Assembly: GCA_005881435.1 (NCBI GenBank)
Contig: VBHP01000027.1
Coordinates: 1 to 64,000, forward strand
Source: Chloroflexota bacterium
Lineage (GTDB): Bacteria; Chloroflexota; Limnocylindria; P2-11E; CF-107
Reading direction: 5' to 3'
Length of the DNA stretch: 64,000 nt
Shown: positions 9,664 through 18,065 of the stretch, piece after piece
Layout: every line of letters begins with the position of its first letter
How positions within the stretch are numbered: the stretch's first letter is position 1
Notes under the pieces: generated by a model
The model's input: only the letters and a program-made list of their open reading frames with translations
Database searches by the model: none
What the model was told of the DNA's origin: nothing
Translations under genes and position numbers: made by a program

Positions 9664-11034
9664 GTGTCGCAGACGACGCTCACCGCACCGGTCGCGGCCG
9701 CGCCGTCTCGACTGAGTGACGCCCGCTGGCGCGGGCTCACCCTCGCGCTCGTGCTCAACGTCACGTTCGTCGCCTTCGAAGCGCTGGCGATCGCGACGGT
9801 CATGCCGCTCGTCGCCGCCGACCTCGGCGGTCTCGAGCTGTACGGCTGGGTCTTCAGCGCCTTCCTGCTGGCGGACCTCGTCGGGATCGTCGTCGCGGGC
9901 GAGATGGCCGACCGTTTCGGACCGGCCGTGCCGTTCGCAGCTGGGCTCGCGCTCTTCGCCGCGGGTCTGCTGGTGGGCGGTCTCGCGCCGTCGATGCCCG
10001 TCCTGGTCGCCGCTCGCGCGGTGCAGGGCTTCGGCGCGGGGACCATCCCCGCCGTGGCTTACGTCGTGATCGGGCGCACCTATCCCGACGCGTTGCGGCC
10101 GCGGATGTTCGCCGTGCTCGCGACGGCGTGGGTCGTGCCCGGAATCGCCGGACCGGCGCTCGCGGCCGTGGTCGCGCAACAGCTCAGCTGGCGTTCGGTC
10201 TTTCTCGGTCTGCTGCCGCTCGTGCTCGTCGCCGGCGGCTTCGCGCTGCGACAGCTACGCCGCATGGTCCCGCAGGCCGGACGCGCCTCGCGTCACGTCG
10301 TGCCCGACGCGCTCGCCGTCGCCGGCGGCGCGGCGCTCTTCCTCGGCGGTCTGCAGTCGTTGCACCCGCTGCTCACGCCGGCGCTCATCGCCGCGGGGCT
10401 CGTGCTCGGCGTGCCCGCGTTCCTCCGGCTCGTGCCGGAAGGGACACTTCGCGCCATGGGACCGCTGCAGGCCGCGGTACTCGCACGCGGCTTCCTCACA
10501 TTCGCGTTCTTCGCCGCGGACGTCTATGTGCCGCTGACGATCACCGTGCTGCGCGGCGAGGGGATCGTCCTCTCCGGCATCGCGCTGACCGCGGGCACCG
10601 TCGCCTGGACCAGCGGCGCATGGATTCAGGAGCGCGTGGTGCTGCGCGTCGGCGTGATGCCGCTGGTGCGGAACGGGTTCGTCCTGCTCGCCGCGGGCAT
10701 CCTCGGCATGGTCGTGGTCCTCGTCGCCCTCGTGCCCGCGTGGATCGCGATCGTCGCCTGGGGCGTCGCCGGACTCGGCATCGGCATGGCCTACAGCTCG
10801 ATCTCGCTGACCGTCCTGCGTCACGCGCCCTCCGGGAGCGAGGGCGCCACGGCGTCGGCGATGCAGCTCAGTGACGCCCTCGGCACGGCGCTCGGCACCG
10901 GCATCGGCGCGGTCGCCGTCGCGATCGCGGTGTCCAGCTTTGGCACGCCGTTCGACGGCGTCGCGATCGCCGACGTGCTCGCGGCGGCCAGCGCCGTCGC
11001 GGGTGTCGTGGTCGCGGGTCGGCTACGCGCCTGA
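9664..11034 (+). CDS. MFS drug-efflux-type transporter
   Basis: A 456-aa major facilitator protein with about 12-14 hydrophobic helices. The first helix carries EALAIATVMPLVAADLGG, typical of the DHA multidrug exporter group, followed by the loop-2 element GEMADRFGP and a helix with ARAVQGFGAGTIP, similar to motif C of antiporters. Substrate cannot be told from sequence. The GTG start lies 26 nt after the c-di-GMP gene on the same strand, so read-through is possible but no functional link is implied. It converges with the HAD gene at 11083. Confidence 0.82.
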   Translation: MSQTTLTAPVAAAPSRLSDARWRGLTLALVLNVTFVAFEALAIATVMPLVAADLGGLELYGWVFSAFLLADLVGIVVAGEMADRFGPAVPFAAGLALFAAGLLVGGLAPSMPVLVAARAVQGFGAGTIPAVAYVVIGRTYPDALRPRMFAVLATAWVVPGIAGPALAAVVAQQLSWRSVFLGLLPLVLVAGGFALRQLRRMVPQAGRASRHVVPDALAVAGGAALFLGGLQSLHPLLTPALIAAGLVLGVPAFLRLVPEGTLRAMGPLQAAVLARGFLTFAFFAADVYVPLTITVLRGEGIVLSGIALTAGTVAWTSGAWIQERVVLRVGVMPLVRNGFVLLAAGILGMVVVLVALVPAWIAIVAWGVAGLGIGMAYSSISLTVLRHAPSGSEGATASAMQLSDALGTALGTGIGAVAVAIAVSSFGTPFDGVAIADVLAAASAVAGVVVAGRLRA

Positions 11035-11082
11035 ATTCAACGGTGCAATCCGATCGTGGTGTTATCCGAAGTTTTTCGCGCG

Positions 11083-11886
11083 CTAGGAGCGCAGGTTCGC
11101 CACGAGTGCCGGAAGCTCGAGCAGCGTCGCGATCTCGAAGTCAGGGTGCGGCTCACGAGTCAGACGGGTCCCGGGACGATTCAGCCACACGCAGGTGAGC
11201 CCGGCGTTCCGCGCACCCGCGATATCACGTTCCTGCGTGTCGCCGATGAACACGGCCGCGTCGTGCCCGACGCCGATCCGCTCGAGCGCGATCGCGAAGA
11301 TGCGGGCGTCCGGCTTTCCGATACCGACCGCACCCGAGAAGACGGTCACGGCAAAGAAGTCCCGAAGACCGGATGCGTGCAACTTCGCGTCCTGGACATC
11401 GGACGGACCATTCGACACCACCGCGAGCCGAATGCCGCGATCGAGCTGGGCCAGCGCGACGATGGCGTCGTCGTAGCCCACACACGCCGTTCGCATGCGT
11501 CGGCGGAAGGAATCGTCCATCTCGCGCCCGAGCGCGCCCGTGGCGCCGCGTGGTACGCCGAGGCGTGCGAGCGCGTCGGACCAGCACCGTGCGCGGTACG
11601 AGCGCGCCCATTCGCGCAGGCCAACCAGCTCCGGCGGGCCCTCCGCGAACTCGCTGAGGAGAGTCGTCGGCGACGCGATGCCCAGTGCCGCGCAGTATTC
11701 GAACCGTGGCGACCGCCGCCACATCTCGTCGGAAATCGTGAATACGGCCTCGCGCAGGCGATCGAGATCGAGCTCGTAACGGGCAGCCGCCTCGGCGCAG
11801 GCGTCGGTGAACGCCCGCTCGTAGTTCGGACGTTCGGGCACGAGGGTGTTGTCGAGGTCGAAGAGGAGCGTGTCGATCCGCGGCAC
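11083..11886 (-). CDS. HAD-superfamily hydrolase
   Basis: A 267-aa haloacid-dehalogenase-like phosphatase. All four motifs are visible: DLDNT at residues 10-14 (nucleophile D10, acid D12), SNG in motif II, the GKPD lysine in motif III and GDTQERD in motif IV. A helical cap between motifs I and II (~25-110) makes it a subfamily IA enzyme, so its substrate is likely a small phosphorylated metabolite, but which one cannot be read from sequence. It lies 7 nt downstream of the recombinase gene on the same strand. Confidence 0.85.
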   Translation of the reverse strand: MPRIDTLLFDLDNTLVPERPNYERAFTDACAEAAARYELDLDRLREAVFTISDEMWRRSPRFEYCAALGIASPTTLLSEFAEGPPELVGLREWARSYRARCWSDALARLGVPRGATGALGREMDDSFRRRMRTACVGYDDAIVALAQLDRGIRLAVVSNGPSDVQDAKLHASGLRDFFAVTVFSGAVGIGKPDARIFAIALERIGVGHDAAVFIGDTQERDIAGARNAGLTCVWLNRPGTRLTREPHPDFEIATLLELPALVANLRS

Positions 11887-11893
11887 CGCGGAC

Positions 11894-12736
11894 CTACCCG
11901 TCGCGATCCTTGCGTTCGGCTTCGTCGTACGCGGCGCGGAGCCGCTCGTCGGTCACATGGAGATAGCGCGCGGTGGTCGCGAGGCTGGAGTGCCCGGCGA
12001 TGCGCTGCGCCGTCTCGACACCTGCATGTCTCGCCAACGCCGTCAGGCGCGTGTGCCTGAACCAGTGCGGGGAGACGCGGAACGGCAGGCCGGCGCGGCG
12101 TGAGGCCTGGTCGACGACGCGCTGCACCTGGCGCACCGAGAGCGCGCGCAAGACACCATCGTCGTCCTTGCGATTCGAGACGAAGAGCCAGGGCGACTCA
12201 TCCGCGCGTGTCTCGAGATAGCGCCGCAGCCAATGGGCGGCGTCCGTCGTCAGCAGCACCAGCCGTGACTTGCCGCCCTTGCCGACGACCTCGGCCTCGC
12301 GACGATCGAGATTGACCTGGCGCCGCGTCATCGCGCAGAGCTCGGACACGCGCACGGCCGTGCCGAAGAGCATCTCCACCACGGCGCGATCGCGGAGCCC
12401 GCTCGGGTCGGTCAATACGATCGCGGCCGACACGCGCACGGCCTCGTCTCGGCTGAGGTGGCGGATCTCGCGGTCGCGCTCCTTGGCGAGCTGGAGGTGC
12501 TCGTCGGGATCGGGCGCGTCGAGCTTCCGGCGACGGCAGTAGCGCAAGAAGTTCCGCAACGCGACCTGATATAGGTTGCGCGTGCCGGCGCCGATGACGT
12601 TCCCGGTGTCCGGATCGCGCCGTCGCGCCAGGAACAGCCGGTACTGCCGGAGCCGTTCCGGATCGACGGTGTCGAGAGCGACGGCATCGCGAGAGGTCGC
12701 TGTCGTCGCGGCGAGCCAGTCGATGAACGTGCTCAC
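11894..12736 (-). CDS. Tyrosine recombinase (XerC/D-like); start uncertain
   Basis: A site-specific tyrosine recombinase. With the GTG at 12736 as residue 1, the catalytic set is complete: R129, K156, H224-x-x-R227, H249 and Y258. That start truncates the N-terminal core-binding domain. The same frame stays open upstream to a TGA at 12914-12916, and the 59 codons between contain no ATG, GTG or TTG, although they encode a convincing domain start (ALDRLALEFLEELEVEG). A CTG at 12835 sits 8 nt after a GAGGTG ribosome site and would give 313 aa, close to the XerC/D norm of about 300. It is either a chromosome-dimer-type recombinase or an integrase relic; no dif-like site was found nearby. Confidence 0.85.
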   Translation of the reverse strand: MSTFIDWLAATTATSRDAVALDTVDPERLRQYRLFLARRRDPDTGNVIGAGTRNLYQVALRNFLRYCRRRKLDAPDPDEHLQLAKERDREIRHLSRDEAVRVSAAIVLTDPSGLRDRAVVEMLFGTAVRVSELCAMTRRQVNLDRREAEVVGKGGKSRLVLLTTDAAHWLRRYLETRADESPWLFVSNRKDDDGVLRALSVRQVQRVVDQASRRAGLPFRVSPHWFRHTRLTALARHAGVETAQRIAGHSSLATTARYLHVTDERLRAAYDEAERKDRDG

Positions 12737-12961
12737 GTAGGCGCCGTAGCGCTTCGCGGTGATCGCGGCGCGACCCTCGACCTCGAGCTCTTCGAGGAAC
12801 TCGAGTGCGAGGCGATCCAGCGCTTGGCTGCTCAGGATGCAGTCACCTCGTTCGGCGCGAAACGCACAAAGTGCGACATCGTTGGCAACAGTAAGGTCGC
12901 CTCCAGTCGGAGGTCAAGGACGTTTCCCTAGCTCGCCGCAGGCCGCGTTGGGGCCCGCGCG

Positions 12962-14311
12962 ATGATGGAGCCATTGGTCCACCTTCAGTCCTTCGAGCAC
13001 GACGCTCTCGGCGATCGCTCGTACCTGATCGCGGATCGCGGCTCGGGTCTCGCCGCCGTGGTCGACCCGCAGCGCGAGATCGAGGCGTACCTGCGGGCCG
13101 CGGACCTTCTGGGCTGCCGTGTTGTCCTCGCGCTCGAGACGCACCTGCACAACGACTTCGTCTCTGGCGCGCGCCGGCTGCACGACGAGCATGGCGCCGA
13201 GGTCATTGGCTCGCGTCGGGCCGAGCTCGGCTTCGCGCATCGCGCCGTGGCGGGTGGCGACGTCGTCCGTCTTGGCGAGGTCGAGATCCAGGTACTCGAC
13301 ACGCCCGGCCACACCCCAGAGCACGTCGCCTATCTCGTCCCTGGCGCACCTGCTGTCTTGTTCTCGGGTGGCGCGTTGCTGCCCGGCGGAGCGGCGCGCA
13401 TCGATCTCTTCGGGCCGCAGCTCGCCGCGACGCTCGCGGACGACGCCTTCGCCACCATCCGCCGCCTACTCGCTCTCGACGACGACACGCGGGTCCTGGC
13501 CACCCACGGCGCCGGCTCGTTCTGCTCCTCCGGCGTGCAGCGGCGTCGCGAGACGACCGTGGCCGAGGAACGCGAGCGGAACCGTTTCGCGCGCGTGCTC
13601 GATGCCGCCGGCCTGCTCCGCGAGGCCACCCGCGATGTGCCGCCGGTGCCGCGCTACTACGCGCGCGTGCGCGCACTCAATCGTGTCGGCGCCGGAGCCG
13701 CGCCACCCGCGGCGCGACTGCTGCCGACGGCGTTCGCCGCGCTGGCGCGTTCGCGCGCGGTCACGGTCCTCGACACCCGACCGGAACGCGAGTACTGCGC
13801 CGAGCACATCGACGGCGCGCTCGCGGTGCCGTACGGCGGCGCGTTCGGTCCGTGGGTCGCCTGGATCGCACCCGACGAATTGCCGCTCGCGGTGGTCGCC
13901 GGCAGCGACGACGCGGCGCGTCGGGTCTCTATCGGACTGGCCGCGGTCGGCCGCGACGACGTGGCCGGCTACGTCACGAACGTCAACGAGCTCGGCCTGC
14001 CGCTGGCGCACGTCGGCCGCGCCAATCCAGACCTGCTGGCGGCGGACTACGACGCGACCGTCGTGGACGTGCGCTGGGACGCGGAGTGGGACGAGGGGCA
14101 CATCCCCTACGCGCTGCACATCCCACTCCCCGACCTCGCGGCTCGGGCGAACGAGGTGCCCCGTACCGACCGCGTCGCGGTGCACTGTCGCTCCGGCTAT
14201 CGCTCCGTGATCGGCGTCTCGCTGCTCGAGCGCGCCGGCGTGCCGAATCTCGCGCATCTCCCGGGCGGCATCGAAGCTTGGGGCGACGCCGGCGGCATCG
14301 TCATGGGTTAG
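12962..14311 (+). CDS. MBL-fold hydrolase fused to two rhodanese domains
   Basis: A 449-aa protein in the family that includes persulfide dioxygenase-rhodanese fusions. The N-terminal metallo-beta-lactamase domain has HLHND at residues 61-65, DTPGHTPEH and the later GAGS histidine region. A first rhodanese domain (~255-345) has no Cys in its loop and looks structural. The second (~350-449) has the active Cys at C409 in HCRSGYRS. Such proteins oxidise or transfer sulfane sulfur. The HLHNDF variant, with Phe where many MBL enzymes have His, is common in this subgroup. It is transcribed divergently from the recombinase. Confidence 0.85.
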   Translation: MMEPLVHLQSFEHDALGDRSYLIADRGSGLAAVVDPQREIEAYLRAADLLGCRVVLALETHLHNDFVSGARRLHDEHGAEVIGSRRAELGFAHRAVAGGDVVRLGEVEIQVLDTPGHTPEHVAYLVPGAPAVLFSGGALLPGGAARIDLFGPQLAATLADDAFATIRRLLALDDDTRVLATHGAGSFCSSGVQRRRETTVAEERERNRFARVLDAAGLLREATRDVPPVPRYYARVRALNRVGAGAAPPAARLLPTAFAALARSRAVTVLDTRPEREYCAEHIDGALAVPYGGAFGPWVAWIAPDELPLAVVAGSDDAARRVSIGLAAVGRDDVAGYVTNVNELGLPLAHVGRANPDLLAADYDATVVDVRWDAEWDEGHIPYALHIPLPDLAARANEVPRTDRVAVHCRSGYRSVIGVSLLERAGVPNLAHLPGGIEAWGDAGGIVMG

Positions 14312-14357
14312 CGCGCGCGACCACGATCAGGAACTCGAATGACGCGAACGGCTGCGG

Positions 14358-15527
14358 CTAGACGACTTTGCCGCGCTCTACGGTCTCGAACTCGTTGCCG
14401 AAACGCGCGCCGCCGAAGCGTTTGCCGATGAGGTGGTGGTACGGCACGCCGGAAAAGAGGTGGTGGCTCTTCGTGGGCACGTCGCCGTCGGCGGCCCACT
14501 CCGCTCGTTGCAGATCGTGGTACGCCTGCTCGTTGGTCTGTTCCATCGCCGCGAGCAGCTGCGTGAAGCCGTAGCCCATGGCGTGCTGCGCCGCGAGGGT
14601 GATGAAGATGAAGCGGCAGCCCATTTCCCCCAGCTCGGCGAACGACAGCGGGTGCGCATCGGCGAACCGCTTGAACGAGCTGGAGTAGTTGAAGGCGAAG
14701 AGGGCCCGCGGGAATCGCTTCGTGACGGCTGTCACGTATGTTTCGAGCGGCCCGCGCTCGGCTGTGGAGAACTCGCACCACACCAGATCGGGGACGCCGG
14801 AATCGAGATAGCGGAGCGTGCGCTCGATCGCGAGGTCCATACCCCGCGTCGACTCCGGCGCATCTACGGCGGACAACGCGTCGGTGCGCGCCACGATGAC
14901 GAAGTCGGGATTGCCGAGATCGTCGGCCACCGCGCGGGCCATGCGCAGCTTGCCGACGAATTCCGCTGCCGGCACGAGGGCCTTGCCGCCGATGTGGCCG
15001 CAGCGCTTGGGCATCACCTGGTCCTCGAGGTGCGCCGCCGCGATGCCGGCGCTGACGTAGAGCTCAGCGGTGCGCATGACGTTGAAGGCGTTGCCATACC
15101 CGGTGTCCATGTCCACGAGCAGCGGCGGGATCTCGAGGTGCCGCGGCGCGACGCCGTGATCCGGATCGCCGACCGCCTGCGTGAGCTGGAATTTGCGCAG
15201 CGCCGACACCGTGCGCCGGGCTCCGTCGGCGATTTCGACGCTGTTGTAGAGATCCATGTCGGTCGAGCCGAGATGACCGATCGCGAAGGAATAGCCGCTG
15301 AAGTACACCGCCGCGGCGCCGTGATACATCGCCAGCTCGGCGCCGAACGGATCGAAAACGCCGGGTGCAAAGACGAACGGCTCGGTCGCGAGCAGTTCGC
15401 GGAGGCGGATGCTCGGGTGTACCCACCGTGAGCTCGGCACGTAAAAGCCGTCGGGCAGGAGCGGCGTCGGCGAAAGATCGAGCGCTTTCCGTTTCGCGAG
15501 CATCTCGGCGCTCGCTGTTTCGGTCAC
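14358..15527 (-). CDS. aceA: Isocitrate lyase family protein
   Basis: A 389-aa enzyme of the isocitrate lyase/PEP mutase superfamily. The signature K174-R-C-G-H178 followed by IGGKALVP contains the catalytic Cys, and VDMDTGYGN supplies metal ligands. Isocitrate lyase splits isocitrate to glyoxylate and succinate, the first step of the glyoxylate shunt. KRCGH also occurs in 2-methylisocitrate lyases, so that activity is possible. The frame is open 34 codons further upstream, but GTG 15527 is preferred: it has a GAGAG ribosome site, lies 16 nt after the small Cys-rich gene, and leaves a normal N-terminus. No malate synthase gene is in the window. Confidence 0.85.
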   Translation of the reverse strand: MTETASAEMLAKRKALDLSPTPLLPDGFYVPSSRWVHPSIRLRELLATEPFVFAPGVFDPFGAELAMYHGAAAVYFSGYSFAIGHLGSTDMDLYNSVEIADGARRTVSALRKFQLTQAVGDPDHGVAPRHLEIPPLLVDMDTGYGNAFNVMRTAELYVSAGIAAAHLEDQVMPKRCGHIGGKALVPAAEFVGKLRMARAVADDLGNPDFVIVARTDALSAVDAPESTRGMDLAIERTLRYLDSGVPDLVWCEFSTAERGPLETYVTAVTKRFPRALFAFNYSSSFKRFADAHPLSFAELGEMGCRFIFITLAAQHAMGYGFTQLLAAMEQTNEQAYHDLQRAEWAADGDVPTKSHHLFSGVPYHHLIGKRFGGARFGNEFETVERGKVV

Positions 15528-15543
15528 GGTTTGATCTCTCGGC

Positions 15544-15708
15544 CTAGTTGTCGTGGTCGACGAGACATTCGTCCGGACAGCAGCACTCCGCGACCTCGCA
15601 GGCGCTACGCACAGGGGCCGGGCGAGCAATGTCTGGCTCGCCAGCGCCGCGCTGGCGCTCGAGGATCGGGTAGTGCCGCGTGGTGAAGGCCTCGCCTGGT
15701 GTGCCCAT
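15544..15708 (-). CDS. 54-aa Cys-rich peptide upstream of isocitrate lyase
   Basis: A short gene with a near-perfect ribosome site: AGGAGG lies 7 nt before the ATG at 15708. It encodes 54 residues ending in ACEVAECCCPDECLVDHDN, so five Cys fall in twelve positions (C-x4-CCC-x3-C) next to an acidic and His-containing tail. There is no signal peptide or membrane segment. It ends 16 nt before the isocitrate lyase start, so the two are co-transcribed, and both face the LysR gene. I do not recognise a family. A metal-binding or redox-sensing peptide, or a precursor of a modified peptide, would fit. Confidence 0.6.
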   Translation of the reverse strand: MGTPGEAFTTRHYPILERQRGAGEPDIARPAPVRSACEVAECCCPDECLVDHDN

Positions 15709-15760
15709 AGGCCGACCTCCTAGCAAGTGTGGTTCCAATCGATGGCGGGGCCCCCTGGCC

Positions 15761-15775
15761 ATAGATGTGCTCTAT
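15761..15775. promoter_or_regulatory. Candidate LysR box (T-N11-A) in divergent promoter
   Basis: The 15-bp sequence ATAGATGTGCTCTAT is an inverted repeat (ATAGA-N5-TCTAT) that fits the T-N11-A consensus of LysR-type operators. It lies in the 75-bp gap between the LysR start (8 bp away) and the Cys-rich peptide/isocitrate lyase operon (about 53 bp upstream of its ATG). That position suits activation of the operon and repression of the regulator's own gene. The assignment is from pattern and location only. Confidence 0.5.
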
Positions 15776-15783
15776 ACGGGCGC

Positions 15784-16671
15784 ATGCTGTTGGTGCAGCT
15801 CGAGGGCTTCGTTGCCGTTGCCGCTCACGGCAACGTCACCCGTGCCGCGCGCGACCTCGGCATCTCGCAGCCGGCGCTGACCACCCGCGTGCGCACGCTC
15901 GAACACGAGCTTGGGGTCGCGCTGCTGGCGCGCGGTCCACGTGGTGTGCGGCTCACCGATGAGGGCCGCGCGCTGCTTCCCTACGCCGAGCGAGTCGTCG
16001 GAGCGGCCGGAGAGGCGGCGCGCGTCGTGTCACGCGTCCGCGGTGGCGCGGCCGGCGTGCTCGACATCGGGGCCGCGCCGTCCGTGGGCACCTATGTGCT
16101 GCCCGGCGTGTTGCAGCAATTCCGCCAGCGGCATCCGGCAGTGGAGATCAACGTCCGGACCGGCCACTCTGAAGAGATCCTGGAAATGGTCTTACGCGAT
16201 CGGGTGCACGTGGGCGTCGTGCGCGCCCTCCGTCATCCGAACATCGAAGCCACCCCGCTGTACGAGGACGAGTTGGCGCTGGTGGTGAATCGCGCGCATC
16301 CGTTCGCTGGACGCGGCGACATTCGCATCGAGGAGATCGCCGAGCAGCAGCTCATCCTCTTCGACCGCGCCTCGTCGTATCACGACCTGACCTCGACGTT
16401 CATCCGCGAAGCGGGCGTGCGCCCGCGCGGGGTCATGGAGCTGGACAACATCGACGCCGCGAAGAAGATGGTCGAGCACGGCCTCGGCGTGGCGCTCCTG
16501 CCACGGACCGCGATCACCGAGGAGCTCGCCTCCGGGGTCATGCGCAGCGTGGTGATCCGCGATGCCGCTCCCCTGCGGCGGCAGATCATCGTCATCCGCC
16601 GGGCCGACGCCGGCGCACCCTCCCCCACCCTCGCCAGCTTTCTCGAGACGCTCAGCGCGCGAACGTTGTAG
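15784..16671 (+). CDS. LysR-family transcriptional regulator
   Basis: A 295-aa LysR regulator. The N-terminal winged helix-turn-helix is clear (FVAVAAHGNVTRAARDLGISQPALTTRVRTLE written in parts: VTRAARDLGISQPAL then LEHELGVALLARG). Residues ~90-290 form the periplasmic-binding-like effector domain. ATG 15784 is chosen because it places the HTH at the usual distance; an upstream in-frame ATG at 15727 would add 19 residues and run through the operator. It is divergent from isocitrate lyase and probably controls it, perhaps in response to a C2 or organic-acid signal. The effector is unknown. Confidence 0.85.
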   Translation: MLLVQLEGFVAVAAHGNVTRAARDLGISQPALTTRVRTLEHELGVALLARGPRGVRLTDEGRALLPYAERVVGAAGEAARVVSRVRGGAAGVLDIGAAPSVGTYVLPGVLQQFRQRHPAVEINVRTGHSEEILEMVLRDRVHVGVVRALRHPNIEATPLYEDELALVVNRAHPFAGRGDIRIEEIAEQQLILFDRASSYHDLTSTFIREAGVRPRGVMELDNIDAAKKMVEHGLGVALLPRTAITEELASGVMRSVVIRDAAPLRRQIIVIRRADAGAPSPTLASFLETLSARTL

Positions 16672-16720
16672 ACGACACGATCGCGGCCGGTCGGTTTCGG
16701 TAGGGTGTGCCGCGTCGCAG

Positions 16721-17965
16721 ATGACTGCCTCTACGTTGCTCGCGCCCTACCGCGACGGGCTGGCCGGCGTCGATCGACGCGCGTATCTCGTGGTCACGCT
16801 GACGCTGATCGCCGTGGCCGCGCGGATGAGCGTGTACACGTTCCTCGGGATCTACCTCACCCGCGATGCCGGCCTGTCGCTGGCGCTCGTCGGAGTCGGC
16901 TTGCTGGTGGAGAACGTCGTCCGCGGTACGGCGTCGCCCATCGCCGGGGCACTGTCCGATCGCGTCGGTCGCCGGCCCGTCATCGCCGGTGCGGCGCTCG
17001 CGGTCGCCGCGGTCCTGCCGTTCTTCCTGTTGGTACGCACCCCTGCGCAGCTGCTGCTCTGGAGCGCGGCGGTCGGGGTCGCGCAGGCGGGTCTGTGGCC
17101 GGCCACCAGCGCGTTGCTGCTCGACCTCGCCCTTCCGCAGCGGCACCAGGCCGTGCTCAGCCTCAACTACACCGCGATCAGCATCGGCTACACGATCGGC
17201 GTCATTCCCGCCGGCTTCCTCGCTGAGATCGGATTCTCCGCGCTCGCGGTCGCCGGCTCGATCGGGTTCGTGCTGATCGCAGTGCTCGCGCTGGCGGGGA
17301 TCCGCGGACCGCTCGCGCCGAGCGGCGTACCGGACGCGAACGCCTCGTTCATGGGCGATACGCTTCGCGCGCCGCGCGATCCCGCGTTCCTCTTCCTGGC
17401 CGCGCTCGCGTTCGTGTTCCCCTTCGGGATCGGGCTGATCGGGTACGTCACGCCGCTGTACGGCAAAGACGCCGGCCTGGCCGAGGGCGCAATCGGCCTC
17501 GCTCTGGCGATGAACGGGCCGCTCCTGGCGGTCCTCGCCATCCCCGTGGCGGTGCGCATGGCGCCGCACGGTCCCTACCGGTACCTGAGCCTGTCAGCGC
17601 TGCTGCTGGCGTTCAGCTATGCGCCACTGGTCGTCGCCGGAAATTTCGCCGCGCTGGCGCTCGCCACGCTGGTCTTCACCTTCGGCGAGCTCATCTTCAG
17701 CAGCGCGCTCCCGGCCGCCGTCGCGGCTCTCGCGCCGCGCGGCCTGCGCGGCGCTTATCAGGGCGCCTGGGCGATGGTGTTCGCTGTCGCGATCGGCGCC
17801 GGTGTCGCGCTCAGCGGTGTGGTGCACGGGGCCCTGTCGTGGGAATGGACCTGGATCGTCTGGATCGCGCTCAGCGCTCTGGCCGCAGTGGGGCTCGGGT
17901 TGGCCCGCGGGCGTTTCGAGCGCACCGCGGCATCGCGGGCTGCCTCCACCGGCTCTACCCGCTAA
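16721..17965 (+). CDS. MFS transporter (DHA1-like)
   Basis: A 414-aa protein with about 12 membrane helices. Family marks include LSDRVGRRPVIAG, the loop 2-3 motif of the major facilitators, and a pseudo-symmetric second half beginning near residue 225. The reading frame is open further upstream into the LysR gene, but ATG 16721 starts just before the first helix (YLVVTLTLIAVAARMSVYTF) and leaves a 49-bp gap after lysR. Substrate unknown; it may be an exporter. Co-transcription with lysR is possible but no evidence decides it. Confidence 0.82.
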   Translation: MTASTLLAPYRDGLAGVDRRAYLVVTLTLIAVAARMSVYTFLGIYLTRDAGLSLALVGVGLLVENVVRGTASPIAGALSDRVGRRPVIAGAALAVAAVLPFFLLVRTPAQLLLWSAAVGVAQAGLWPATSALLLDLALPQRHQAVLSLNYTAISIGYTIGVIPAGFLAEIGFSALAVAGSIGFVLIAVLALAGIRGPLAPSGVPDANASFMGDTLRAPRDPAFLFLAALAFVFPFGIGLIGYVTPLYGKDAGLAEGAIGLALAMNGPLLAVLAIPVAVRMAPHGPYRYLSLSALLLAFSYAPLVVAGNFAALALATLVFTFGELIFSSALPAAVAALAPRGLRGAYQGAWAMVFAVAIGAGVALSGVVHGALSWEWTWIVWIALSALAAVGLGLARGRFERTAASRAASTGSTR

Positions 17966-18065
17966 ATGACGCTTGCCGGCGGGATTACTGTTTAGCCCCC
18001 TGGTCATCGGGGGGTCCAGGTTCGGGCGCGATCGGGCGGACCAGTTTGCGCGCAGGGGGAGCGGA

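Noticed and set aside
14312-14357. A terminator between the MBL-rhodanese and isocitrate lyase genes
   Set aside because: No stem of useful length and no U-tract.
15727-15783. An upstream ATG for the LysR gene
   Set aside because: It would place translation through the T-N11-A site and add residues unlike a LysR N-terminus.
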